Assembly (NCBI GenBank): GCA_003388555.1
Contig: QQVD01000001.1
Span: 1-64,000 of the forward strand
Reading direction: 5' to 3'
Source of the DNA: Acidobacteriota bacterium
GTDB taxonomy: Bacteria; Acidobacteriota; Thermoanaerobaculia; Multivoradales; Multivoraceae
Length of the DNA: 64,000 nucleotides
Shown: in pieces, positions 10,451 to 18,662 of the stretch
How the letters are laid out: each line of letters begins with the position of its first letter
Position numbering within the stretch: position 1 is the first letter of the stretch
Notes under the pieces: model-generated
Databases searched by the model: none
Told to the model about the DNA's origin: nothing
What the model saw: only the letters and a program-made list of their open reading frames with translations
Position numbers and translations under genes: made by a program

Positions 10451-11776
10451 ATGCAAGAGGGATACGTCGCCCGAGTCCTCGACCTGATCGACCCGTCGTC
10501 CCAGCGGCTCTACGCCGGGATGACCGTGGACGAAGCCGTCGCCATCCTCGCCAGCGAGGATCCGTCGCGGGTGCGCGAGATCGAGGGCTCGTTCGCTCTC
10601 GCCGCCCGGGTCGACGAGCGGGTGATCCTGGCCCGCAGTCTCGACCGCACCCTGCGCTACTTCCTGGCCAAGGAGGAGAGCGGGCCGATGCTCATCGTCG
10701 CCGAGCGCATCGACGAGATCCAGCGCCAGCTCGAGGAGCTCGGCTACGCCGACCAGTTCCATCCCTCCTACACCCGCATGGCACCGGCCCACCACACGGT
10801 GACGCTGCGGCTCATCGGCTGTCCGGATCCGAATCCCCGCTACCAGCGCTTCTTCACCCCCGAGCGCGAGGTCCTCGGCACCGATCTCGACGCCATCGGT
10901 GAGCGCTACGTCGGCGCCCTGCGCGCCGAGGTGCACAAGTGGCTCGACACCGTCGGCGGCAGCGAGCCGCTCGGGGTCTGCTTCTCCGGCGGCATCGACT
11001 CCGGCGCGGTGCTCATCGCCGCCTACCGGGCGTTGCTCGAGCGCGGCCAGTCGCCGGCCCGGCTCAAGGCGTTCACCCTCTCGGTGGGCGACGGCGGCGC
11101 CGACGCGGCACAGGCGCGCGAGTTCCTGCGCCGCTGCGACCTCGAGATGCTCGGCGAGGAGATCCAGGTGGCGTCGGAGCGGCTCGCCCCGCTGCGCGCC
11201 GTCGAGGTGATCGAGGACTACAAGCCGCTCGACGTCGAGTGCGCGACGGTGCTCCTGGCGCTGCTCGAGGGCATCCGCGAGCGCTATCCGCAGTGGCGAC
11301 TGCTGCTCGACGGCGACGGCGGCGACGAGAACCTCAAGGACTATCCGATCGAGGACAACAGCGAGCTGACGATCCGCAGCGTGGTGAACAACCTGATGCT
11401 CTATCAGGAGGGCTGGGGGGTCGACTCGATCAAGCACTCGCTGACCTACTCTGGCGGTCTGTCGCGTGGCACGGTGCGCACGCTCGCGCCGGCGCGGCGC
11501 CTCGGCTTCGAGGGCTTCAGCCCGTTCACCCGTCCGGCGCTGGTCGAGGTGGCAGAGGGCATCGACTTCGCCGCCCTGACCCAGGGCTCGCACGACAAGC
11601 TGTATTCGCTCAAGGGCGAGGTGGTGCGGCGCGGCATGCGGTCGGTCTACGGCCTCGACTTCCCGGTGTTCGAGAAGCGCCGCTTCCAGCACGGGGCGAT
11701 GTCCGGCGGCGTACCGGGCGAGGTGTTCGACGTCGATCCGGAGCTCTACCGTCGGCACTTCCTCGCCAGGTTCTGA
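10451..11776 (+). CDS. AsnB-like ATP-dependent amide ligase lacking a functional glutaminase half
   Basis: This 441-aa protein belongs to the asparagine synthase family. Residues ~185-430 form the synthetase domain, with the ATP-pyrophosphatase loop FSGGIDSG and the later LDGDGGDENL (GxGxDE-type) motif. The N-terminal ~130 residues keep only the second half of a class II glutaminase fold (GSFALAARVDERVILARSLD). The catalytic Cys2 that would follow Met1 is absent, the start reading MQEGYV. Such enzymes, like beta-lactam synthetase, use ammonia or an internal amine rather than glutamine. Start ATG 10451 has AGGAG 10 nt upstream. It is the first gene of a compact unit with a radical SAM and a halogenase-like gene. 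Asparagine synthesis itself is unlikely. Confidence 0.8.
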   Translation: MQEGYVARVLDLIDPSSQRLYAGMTVDEAVAILASEDPSRVREIEGSFALAARVDERVILARSLDRTLRYFLAKEESGPMLIVAERIDEIQRQLEELGYADQFHPSYTRMAPAHHTVTLRLIGCPDPNPRYQRFFTPEREVLGTDLDAIGERYVGALRAEVHKWLDTVGGSEPLGVCFSGGIDSGAVLIAAYRALLERGQSPARLKAFTLSVGDGGADAAQAREFLRRCDLEMLGEEIQVASERLAPLRAVEVIEDYKPLDVECATVLLALLEGIRERYPQWRLLLDGDGGDENLKDYPIEDNSELTIRSVVNNLMLYQEGWGVDSIKHSLTYSGGLSRGTVRTLAPARRLGFEGFSPFTRPALVEVAEGIDFAALTQGSHDKLYSLKGEVVRRGMRSVYGLDFPVFEKRRFQHGAMSGGVPGEVFDVDPELYRRHFLARF

Positions 11777-11843
11777 GACCCCGACCGCCGGCGCGGTGGC
11801 ATAGCCCGGAGCCCGACTCGGACCGGTGAGAGGCGAAGCACAG

Positions 11844-12923
11844 ATGGAGCCGGCGGAGCAGCGCCCGACAGCGGATCAGGTGGCGGCGCCCCGGCCCGCG
11901 CCCGATCCGTTCGCTCCCGTGCGCTGGGTCGCCGAGCGCGAGCGGGCGATGCTGCCGGGCGGCGCCCGCGAGGTGCGCAGCGCGACGCTCTTCCTGGTCG
12001 GGTCCGAGTGCCCCTTCTCCTGCACCTTCTGCGACCTCGGACGGCACACCCTGGGCAGGGCGGCGACGCCAGCCGGCGCGATCCCTCGCCAGATCGTCGG
12101 CGCCCTCGCGGCGATCGAGGCCTCCGGTGGCGGGCCCATGAACGGCCTGCACACGGTGAAGCTCTACAACGCCAGCAACTGGTTCGAGGAGCGGGCGGTG
12201 CCGGGTCGCGACGATGCCGCGGTGCTGGGGGCGTTGGCGGAGATCCCGCGGGTCACCGTCGAGTGTCATCCACGACTCGCCGTGAGCGGGCGGTGCGAGG
12301 CGTTCGCCCGCGCCCGTCGCGACGGTGGTGGCGAGCTGGAGATCGCGCTCGGGCTCGAGACCAGTCGGCCGGAGGTCTTCGCCCGCCTCGGCAAGGGCTG
12401 CGACCTCGGCCACATGGAGCGAGCGCTCCTCTGGCTCGCCGAGCGCCGCGTCGTCGTCCGGCTGTTCGTGCTCGTCGGCCTGCCGTGGATCGACGCCGGC
12501 GAACAGGTCGCGGCGGCGGTCGAGAGCGTCGGCTGGGCGGCGGCGCGGGGTGCCGCCTCGGTGTCGCTGATCCCTTTGCGCCCGACACCGCAACTGCGCC
12601 GGGCCGCCCGGGCCGCCCGGGCCGACGACGGCCGTGGCGGTCGTGGCGTGGCGCCGGTGTCGCTGGCCCTGTTCGAGGACGCCGTCGGCGCCGCCTGCGA
12701 GGCGTACGACGAGCGCTGGGGTGGACCTCTGGTGGTGCGTGCCGATCTCTGGGATCTCGACGCGTTGCCCGCGTGCCGACGGTGCGGTGCCCGGCGCCGG
12801 GCCGCGATGAGGCGGCGCGAGCGCCGCTCGCGTGGGTGGAGCGACGAAGAGGCGGCGTGCTGCGATCGCTGCCGCAGAGCGCTGCCGGGTGAGGCGCCCG
12901 CCGCCGCGGAGACGCGGTCTTGA
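11844..12923 (+). CDS. Radical SAM enzyme with C-terminal zinc ribbon, function unknown
   Basis: This 359-aa protein has the radical SAM cluster motif CPFSCTFC (CxxxCxxC) near residue 55, then the barrel segments KLYNASNWF, a GLETSRPEVFARLGKG helix typical of Elp3/MiaB-like radical SAM enzymes, and LVGLPWID. The C terminus carries CRRCG and CDRC pairs likely to bind zinc. The layout recalls TIGR01210-type (RaSEA-like) proteins, but an archaeosine role in a bacterium is not implied. The start is ATG 11844 with AGAGGCG upstream. The stop overlaps the next gene (TTGA). There is a local GCCCGG tandem repeat near 12600. Confidence 0.82.
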   Translation: MEPAEQRPTADQVAAPRPAPDPFAPVRWVAERERAMLPGGAREVRSATLFLVGSECPFSCTFCDLGRHTLGRAATPAGAIPRQIVGALAAIEASGGGPMNGLHTVKLYNASNWFEERAVPGRDDAAVLGALAEIPRVTVECHPRLAVSGRCEAFARARRDGGGELEIALGLETSRPEVFARLGKGCDLGHMERALLWLAERRVVVRLFVLVGLPWIDAGEQVAAAVESVGWAAARGAASVSLIPLRPTPQLRRAARAARADDGRGGRGVAPVSLALFEDAVGAACEAYDERWGGPLVVRADLWDLDALPACRRCGARRRAAMRRRERRSRGWSDEEAACCDRCRRALPGEAPAAAETRS

Positions 12924-14773
12924 GCCGCGCCCGCGGTGGCGCCGCTGTCGGTCCGGCGCCGGAGCGCAGCCCAGCCAGGCGCTATGACGTCGCGGTCATC
13001 GGCTCCGGCTTCGCCGGCTCGCTGGTCGCCTGGGGCCTGCAGCGCCAGGGACTGCGCACGGTGCTGCTCGAGCGCGGCGCCCACCCGCGCACGGTGCTCG
13101 GCGAATCGACCACGCCGCTGGCCAACCTGGCGCTCGAACGTCTGGCCGTGCGGCTCGACAGCGAGGCGCTGTGGAACCTGGCCGCGTGGGGACGCTGGCG
13201 GCGCCACGCCCCAGAGCTGCGCTGCGGCCTCAAGCGCGGCTTCTCGTTCTACCGTCACCGGCCCGGCGAGCCGCTGCGCGGCGCCGCCGCGGGCGGGTCG
13301 CGGCTGCTGGTCGCGGCGTCGCCCGACGACGAGGTCGCCGACACCCAGTGGGACCGCGCCGCGGTCGACGCCTTCCTCGTCGATCAGGCGGCAGCGGCAG
13401 GCGTCTGCTACCTGGACCGCACCGAGATCGGTGAGCTGGAAGTGGAGCACGCCAGCCAGGGTGGTGGCTGGTGCCTCGAAGCGCGACGACGCCTCGACGG
13501 CGATGGGCGTTCGCGGCGCGGAGAGACGCTGCGGCTGCGCGCCGGCTTCCTGGTCGACGCCAGCGGTGGCGGCGGCTTCCTCGAGCGGCGTCTCCGGATT
13601 GCCCGCGAGGCGCCGAGCGCCACGCCGCGCACCCACCTGCTCGCCAGCCATTTCGGCGGTGTCGAGCCGCTCGCCGCGGTGGCGGAGACCGCGGACGGGA
13701 GCACGCCGCCGTTCGACGAGACCTGGAGCGCCGTGCACCAGCTGATCGACGAGGGGTGGATGTACCAGCTGCGCTTCGACGACGGCTGGACCAGCGCCGG
13801 CTTCGTGCTGACCGGCGCCGATCGGATCGCCGGGACCGCTTCGTCAGGGGTCGCGGGAGGCAGCGCCGGCGAGCGGTTCGCGGCCCTCCTCCGGCGCTAC
13901 CCCAGCCTCGCGGCACAGTTCTCCGACGCCGCCAGCAGCGGACAGTGGTTCGAGGGCGCCGATCTCGCGTTCCGGCTGCGCCGCGCCCACGGTGCCGGCT
14001 TCCTGCTGCTGCCGCAGGCGTTCGCCTTCTTCGATCCTCTCTACTCCACCGGCATCGCCTGGTCGCTGCTGGCGGTCGAGCGGGTGCTCGACCTGTTCGC
14101 CGAGGGTCCGCCGCCAGCGGCAGCGCTCGAGCGCTACGGCGCCTTGCTCGAACGGGAGGCGGACCACGTCGACCGGCTGATCGGGTCGGCCTACCGCGCG
14201 ATGGCCATCGACCGCGATCGGCTGGTCGGGCCGGGCGGGGTCGAGACCCTGGCGCTCACCTCCCGCGTCTACTTCGTGGCGGCGAGCTTCCAGGAGACGG
14301 TGCAGCGACTCTTCGCGGCCGACGACCTCGCCTCGTCGGGGGTCGCCGCGGCGCCGCCGCCGGCTCGGGCGGACGGGAGCTGGGCCTGGCGGGGTCTGCT
14401 CGGCGCCGACGACGCTCTCCTCGCCGAAGCCGCACGTCGTTGGTACGAGCTGCTCGGCGAGGTCGTGCAGGCGGCCCGCGGGCAGGCAGGTCACGGTGGT
14501 CATCCGCGACTGCGCCAGGTATTGGGCGAGATGCTGGCGGCGCGCGACGTCGCCGGGCTGAGCACGGATCCCGAGGCGCGCTCGGTCGGCGTCGACCTCG
14601 AGGCGCTGGTGGGCGCCAGCGACCGGCTCGGCTGCGACCCGGCGACGGTGCGCTCGCTGCTGCCGCGGCTGCGCAGCGCCGGGTTCCCGGGGGGTGCGCG
14701 GGCTGCCGCTGCCGCGGCGCCTGCGGCGCCCGGCGAGCCGGTATCCGGGTCGCCTTCCGGCACCCGCCCCTAG
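12920..14773 (+). CDS. Flavin-dependent halogenase-like oxidoreductase
   Basis: This 617-aa FAD protein opens with a Rossmann motif, VIGSGFAGSLVAWGL. It continues with LGESTTPLANL (the GEST/GESxxP halogenase signature), Lys105 in CGLKRGFSF, which falls where the halogenase catalytic lysine is expected, and FFDPLYSTGIAWS (the DPLFSTG signature). The WxWxIP motif of tryptophan halogenases is not conserved: the matching place, residues 280-285, reads W-M-Y-Q-L-R. It is therefore either a halogenase with divergent chemistry or a related oxygenase/oxidase. It carries a long C-terminal helical extension. The TTG start overlaps the radical SAM stop by 4 nt. Confidence 0.8.
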   Translation: MSRARGGAAVGPAPERSPARRYDVAVIGSGFAGSLVAWGLQRQGLRTVLLERGAHPRTVLGESTTPLANLALERLAVRLDSEALWNLAAWGRWRRHAPELRCGLKRGFSFYRHRPGEPLRGAAAGGSRLLVAASPDDEVADTQWDRAAVDAFLVDQAAAAGVCYLDRTEIGELEVEHASQGGGWCLEARRRLDGDGRSRRGETLRLRAGFLVDASGGGGFLERRLRIAREAPSATPRTHLLASHFGGVEPLAAVAETADGSTPPFDETWSAVHQLIDEGWMYQLRFDDGWTSAGFVLTGADRIAGTASSGVAGGSAGERFAALLRRYPSLAAQFSDAASSGQWFEGADLAFRLRRAHGAGFLLLPQAFAFFDPLYSTGIAWSLLAVERVLDLFAEGPPPAAALERYGALLEREADHVDRLIGSAYRAMAIDRDRLVGPGGVETLALTSRVYFVAASFQETVQRLFAADDLASSGVAAAPPPARADGSWAWRGLLGADDALLAEAARRWYELLGEVVQAARGQAGHGGHPRLRQVLGEMLAARDVAGLSTDPEARSVGVDLEALVGASDRLGCDPATVRSLLPRLRSAGFPGGARAAAAAAPAAPGEPVSGSPSGTRP

Positions 14774-14836
14774 ACTCCGTGAGGCGGTCGCGCCGCGGTC
14801 CTGCGCGGGTGGGCTGCGTGCTAAGTTGCCGGCCTC

Positions 14837-15538
14837 ATGACGCGGGGGCGCTTCATCACCTTCGAAGGGCTCGACGGCAGCGGCAAGTCGACTCATCTGC
14901 GCGAGTGCGCCTCGCGGCTTCGCGACAGCGGCCTCGACGTGGTGGCCACCAAGGAGCCGGGAGGCACCGAGCTCGGTGACGCCATCCGCGCTCTCTTCCT
15001 CGATCCGCGGCGCGTCGCCATCGAGGGCGGCGTCGAGCTGCTGCTCGTCTTCGCCAGCCGGCGTCAGCACCTGATCGAGGTCATCGATCCTGCACTCGAA
15101 CGCGGCGCCTGGGTGCTGTGCGACCGCTTCACCGATTCGACCCACGCCTACCAGGGCGCCGGCCGCGGCGTGCCGCGTGAGCGCATCGCGGCGATCGACG
15201 AAGCCGCGACCGGCACCAGGCGCCCCGACCGCACCCTGCTGTTCGACCTCCCGGCCGAGGTCGCGCGGGGTCGTGGCCAGTCGGAGAAGCGGCGCAGCGC
15301 CGAGAGCTTCGAACGCGGCATCGACCGGATCGACCGCGAGGACCTGGAGTTCTACCGTCGCGTGCGGCAGGGCTACCTCGAGCTGCTGTCCGACGAGCCG
15401 GAGCGCTTCGTGCGCATCGATTCGTCGGGCCCCGTGGAACAGACCCGCAGCGCGGTGCGCCAGGCGCTGGACCGCCTGCTCCTGGAGCAGGCGCCGGCGA
15501 CGACGACCGCCACAGACCGCTCGCAGGGAGCGCCGTGA
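14837..15538 (+). CDS. tmk: Thymidylate kinase
   Basis: Tmk phosphorylates dTMP to dTDP. The 233-aa sequence has the P-loop EGLDGSGKSTH, the DR(Y/F) motif in CDRFTDSTHAYQGAGRG, and a lid segment rich in arginine (RGRGQSEKRR). Length is slightly above the usual ~210 because of a C-terminal tail. The stop overlaps the holB start by 4 nt (GTGA), a very common tmk-holB pairing. Confidence 0.96.
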   Translation: MTRGRFITFEGLDGSGKSTHLRECASRLRDSGLDVVATKEPGGTELGDAIRALFLDPRRVAIEGGVELLLVFASRRQHLIEVIDPALERGAWVLCDRFTDSTHAYQGAGRGVPRERIAAIDEAATGTRRPDRTLLFDLPAEVARGRGQSEKRRSAESFERGIDRIDREDLEFYRRVRQGYLELLSDEPERFVRIDSSGPVEQTRSAVRQALDRLLLEQAPATTTATDRSQGAP

Positions 15539-16413
15539 GCCTCGAGACGGCGGTCGATCTGGCGCGGCGAGGACGCCTCTACCCAGGCGTGATCCTGCAC
15601 GGAGCCGATGCCGCCGGTCGGCTCGACGCGGCGCTGCGCATCGCCCGCACCCTGCTCTGCGAGCTGCCGGCAGCTGAGCGCCCCTGCGCGGCGAGCGAGG
15701 GCACGGCGCCCTGTCGGCACTGCCGGCGCATCGGGCCCGGAGGCGGCGAGACCTTCCACCCGGACTTCCGGGTCGTCGAACGCGACCTCAAGACCTCGAC
15801 TTCGGTCGAGGCGGTCAAAGAGGCTCTCAAGACCGTGCAGTGGAGCCCGTTCGAGGCGCGTGGACAGGTGCTGGTGCTGGCCAGCGCAGAGACCCTGACG
15901 CCGAGTGCCGCGAACGCGCTGCTGAAGAGCCTCGAAGAGCCGCCGACCAGCGCTCCGCGCCACTTCCTGCTGCTGACTCCGGCGGCCACGGACCTGCTCG
16001 AGACCCTGCGCAGCCGGTCGATGCCGCTCTACCTCGGTGCGGCGAGCCAGCACCTCGACGAGGCCGACCAGGAGGCGCTCGCCGCCGCCGCCGCGAGCTT
16101 CGCCGCGGCGATGGATGCCTGGCGCCAGGGCAACGCCGGCATCTTCCTGGGCGCGGCGGCGGCGGCGCTGCTCGAGGTGGACGACTTCTCCGACCCGCGG
16201 GCGCTCAGGCCGTGGTCGCGGGCCGCGCGCGTGGTGCGCGATCGGGCCCTGTCGGGCGACGAGCCGGCGCTGCGGCGGGCCCTGCTGCAGCTGGCTCACG
16301 ACCTGCTCGAGGCGCCGGAGGTGAGGATGCGTTCGATCGCGGCGCCGCGCATCGTCGAGGGATTGGTCTCGCGCGCCCTGGCCGGGTTCGCCGCGGCGCC
16401 CGCCGGCGACTGA
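15535..16413 (+). CDS. holB: DNA polymerase III delta-prime subunit
   Basis: HolB is a clamp-loader subunit. The 292-aa protein has the family's degenerate Walker A region (ILHGADAAGRLDAAL), a cysteine-rich zinc module (residues ~40-65), and the sensor segment TPSAANALLKSLEEPP. Like other delta-prime subunits it lacks a working P-loop lysine. The GTG start overlaps tmk. Confidence 0.9.
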   Translation: MSLETAVDLARRGRLYPGVILHGADAAGRLDAALRIARTLLCELPAAERPCAASEGTAPCRHCRRIGPGGGETFHPDFRVVERDLKTSTSVEAVKEALKTVQWSPFEARGQVLVLASAETLTPSAANALLKSLEEPPTSAPRHFLLLTPAATDLLETLRSRSMPLYLGAASQHLDEADQEALAAAAASFAAAMDAWRQGNAGIFLGAAAAALLEVDDFSDPRALRPWSRAARVVRDRALSGDEPALRRALLQLAHDLLEAPEVRMRSIAAPRIVEGLVSRALAGFAAAPAGD

Positions 16414-16718
16414 GGGCCCGTCGCCCGATCTCCTACCGGCGCACCGGACGGGACGAGGGACGGAGGAATCGGGCTGCTAGGATGCCGGCGCCAACGGGAG
16501 CCGCGGGAGTGCGGGCCGCCTCCTGGCTGGGGCTTCCTGGGCAGTGCGCTCGAACCGATCCGGTCCTCCGGTGCGTAGATCGGTGCGACGCGCCGCCGGC
16601 AGGCCTCGGGGGTCGCACGGGTGGCGACCGTCGATCTCGCCGGTCGGGCGCGGGTGCTGCGGACTGTTCGACGAACGGATCAGAGGCGAGCCTTCGGGAT
16701 CTCGCGCGGAGAAGAACC
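16414..16718. other. Intergenic region, 305 bp
   Basis: No gene is supported here. A -10-like hexamer TAGGAT at 16478-16483, followed by GCCGG, is the only promoter-like element, and no good -35 precedes it. The long reading frame that continues upstream from the next gene has no start signal or family content. Confidence 0.6.
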
Positions 16719-17819
16719 ATGAGACCGAAGTCGCCTTTCTTGGATCACGAGACAGAGTCCGGCCGTCCGGGCCTGAGATGGACCTGGCGGATCGCGGCGA
16801 GCCTGGCGCTGGCCGTGGTGGCCGTCGCCGCCGGCTGCGATCAGGGCGCCGGCGCGGCGCAGAGCGACGACCCGGAAACGGTCGCCACGGTGGGCGGTCG
16901 CGAGCTGAGGCGCGACACCCTGCTCGAGCGCTCGCAGAGCCAGCTCGAGGGCGTCGAGCTGGAGCGGGTGCAGTGCGTCGCCAGCTCGGAGAAGAAACGC
17001 CACGACGTGCTCGAAGCCAACCTCGAGGGACTGGTGCGCGAACAGCTCGTCGAGCTCGCCGCCGCCGCCGACGGTGTGCCCTCGGAGCAGTGGCTGCAGA
17101 CGGCGCGCGCCGCGAGCCGGGCGCAGGTGTCCGACGAGGAGGTCGGCGCCCTGATCGATGGCAATCCACGGCTGGCGCGCGCCAACCGCGATCAGATCGA
17201 GCCGCAGGTGCGCGACTACCTGGCCGAGGAGGCGCTGTACGAGGACCTCAAGCAGCGCTTCGCGGTCGACTACGGCCTCGAGCCCTACCGTGTCGAGGTG
17301 GAGGCGCTGGGACCGTCGAAGGGCGGCGGTGCCGCTGCCCCGGTGACCATCGTCGAGTTCTCGGACTTCCAGTGTCCGTACTGCAAGCGCGTGGTGCCGG
17401 CCCTGGACCAGGCGGTCGAGAAGTACGGTGACAAGGTCCGCCTGGTGTTCCGGCAGTTCCCGCTGAACAGCATCCATCCCGAGGCGCAGAAGGCTGCCGA
17501 GGCCTCGCTCTGCGCCGCCGACCAGGGGAAGTTCTGGCCGCTGCACGACGCCATGTTCCAGGACCAGTCCAAGCTCGCGGTGGCCGACCTCGAATCGACG
17601 GCCGAGCGCCTCGGGCTCGACACCACCGAGTTCGCGCGCTGCGTCGAGGAGGGCGACCATGCCGACGCGGTGCTCGCCGATCTGCGCGCCGGGGCGGCGA
17701 TCGGTGTCAGCGGCACGCCGGCCCTGTTCATCAACGGCCGACCGATGTCCGGTGCGGTCGGCTTCGAGGCGCTGGCGGAAGTGATCGACGACGAGCTCGA
17801 GCGCCGCGGCGCCGAGTAG
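16719..17819 (+). CDS. DsbA/thioredoxin-fold lipoprotein
   Basis: This 366-aa protein starts at ATG 16719 with GGAGAAG upstream. The signal peptide ends in lipobox VAAGC near residue 34. Residues ~45-185 are helical and resemble the SurA/PpiC-type N-terminal part that precedes some DsbA-like proteins. Residues ~200-365 form a DsbA_2/thioredoxin_4 domain, with active site CPYC in FSDFQCPYCKR and the cis-Pro loop GVSGTPALFINGR. It probably acts as a periplasmic disulfide oxidoreductase. It could serve c-type cytochrome or pilus protein folding (inference). Confidence 0.85.
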   Translation: MRPKSPFLDHETESGRPGLRWTWRIAASLALAVVAVAAGCDQGAGAAQSDDPETVATVGGRELRRDTLLERSQSQLEGVELERVQCVASSEKKRHDVLEANLEGLVREQLVELAAAADGVPSEQWLQTARAASRAQVSDEEVGALIDGNPRLARANRDQIEPQVRDYLAEEALYEDLKQRFAVDYGLEPYRVEVEALGPSKGGGAAAPVTIVEFSDFQCPYCKRVVPALDQAVEKYGDKVRLVFRQFPLNSIHPEAQKAAEASLCAADQGKFWPLHDAMFQDQSKLAVADLESTAERLGLDTTEFARCVEEGDHADAVLADLRAGAAIGVSGTPALFINGRPMSGAVGFEALAEVIDDELERRGAE

Positions 17820-17846
17820 GGGCCGGACGACGGCGTTCGGAGTCAG

Positions 17847-18662
17847 GTGGTGAGCAGCTCGAGACCCGATGACCGTTCGCGGCCGGCGGCAGCCACCGAG
17901 AACCCGGACGATCGCCGCGGTGGGCTGCGCGGGGACCTCGGTCGGTTTCCCCACGTGCCGCTGCAGTTCGAGCGCCTGCCCGCGGCGGAGATGGTGCGTC
18001 GCGCCGAGCAGTTCGAGCGTCTCCTGCGCTCGCGACGCAGCGTCCGCTTCTTCAGCGACGAGCCGGTCGATCGGCGGCTGATCGAGCTGGCGATCCGCAC
18101 CGCCGGCTCGGCCCCTTCCGGTGCTCACAGGCAGCCCTGGCACTTCGTGGCGGTGAGCGATCCGCAGACCAAGAGACGCATCCGCGTCGCCGCCGAGGAG
18201 GAGGAACGCGAGAGCTACCTCGGTGGCCGCATGCCCGAGGAATGGCTCGAGGCGCTGGCGCCGCTCGGGACCGACTGGCGCAAGCCGTTCCTCGAGACGG
18301 TGCCCTGGCTGGTCGTCGCCTTCGCCGAGCTGCACGGAGTCGAGGAGGACGGCTCGGTGCGCAAGAACTACTACGTCAAGGAGAGCGTCGGCATCGCCTG
18401 CGGGCTGTTCATCGCGGCTCTGCACAACATGGGGCTGGCGACGCTGACCCACACGCCTTCACCGATGGGCTTCCTGGCCGAGATCCTCGGACGGCCCAGG
18501 CACGAGAAGCCGTTCATCCTCTTTCCGATCGGCTACCCGGCGGCCGACGCGACGGTGCCAGATCTCGAGCGCAAGTCGCTCGCCGAGATCGCCACCTGGA
18601 ATCCGGTCGCCGACCGCGCCGACCGTGCCGACTGTGCCGACCGCGACGAGGGCGACGAGTGA
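17847..18662 (+). CDS. Nitroreductase-fold flavoprotein, iodotyrosine deiodinase-like
   Basis: This 271-aa FMN protein closely resembles vertebrate and bacterial iodotyrosine deiodinase. Shared stretches are RRSVRFFS, TAGSAPSGAHRQPWHFV, EEEERESY (the lid with the substrate-clamping Glu and Tyr), SVGIACGLFIAALHNMGL, LGRP.HEK and GYPAADATVPDLERK. The third zwitterion-binding residue, the lid lysine (K182 in human IYD), falls in an ALAPLG segment with no Lys, so the substrate may differ. The C terminus holds a 9-bp tandem repeat (18609-18644) encoding ADR/ADC units. I chose the GTG start at 17847; the Shine-Dalgarno is weak, and the helix before RRSVRFF argues against starting at the later ATG. 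Confidence 0.85.
   Translation: MVSSSRPDDRSRPAAATENPDDRRGGLRGDLGRFPHVPLQFERLPAAEMVRRAEQFERLLRSRRSVRFFSDEPVDRRLIELAIRTAGSAPSGAHRQPWHFVAVSDPQTKRRIRVAAEEEERESYLGGRMPEEWLEALAPLGTDWRKPFLETVPWLVVAFAELHGVEEDGSVRKNYYVKESVGIACGLFIAALHNMGLATLTHTPSPMGFLAEILGRPRHEKPFILFPIGYPAADATVPDLERKSLAEIATWNPVADRADRADCADRDEGDE

Noticed and set aside
10173-10487. Possible precursor-peptide gene upstream of the AsnB-like gene
   Set aside because: The 104-codon frame is Arg/Pro-rich, overlaps the real start and has no leader/core pattern or ribosome binding site.
18609-18644. Frameshift or assembly error at the IYD-like C terminus
   Set aside because: The 9-bp repeats are in frame and the downstream stop overlaps the manC start as expected for an operon.
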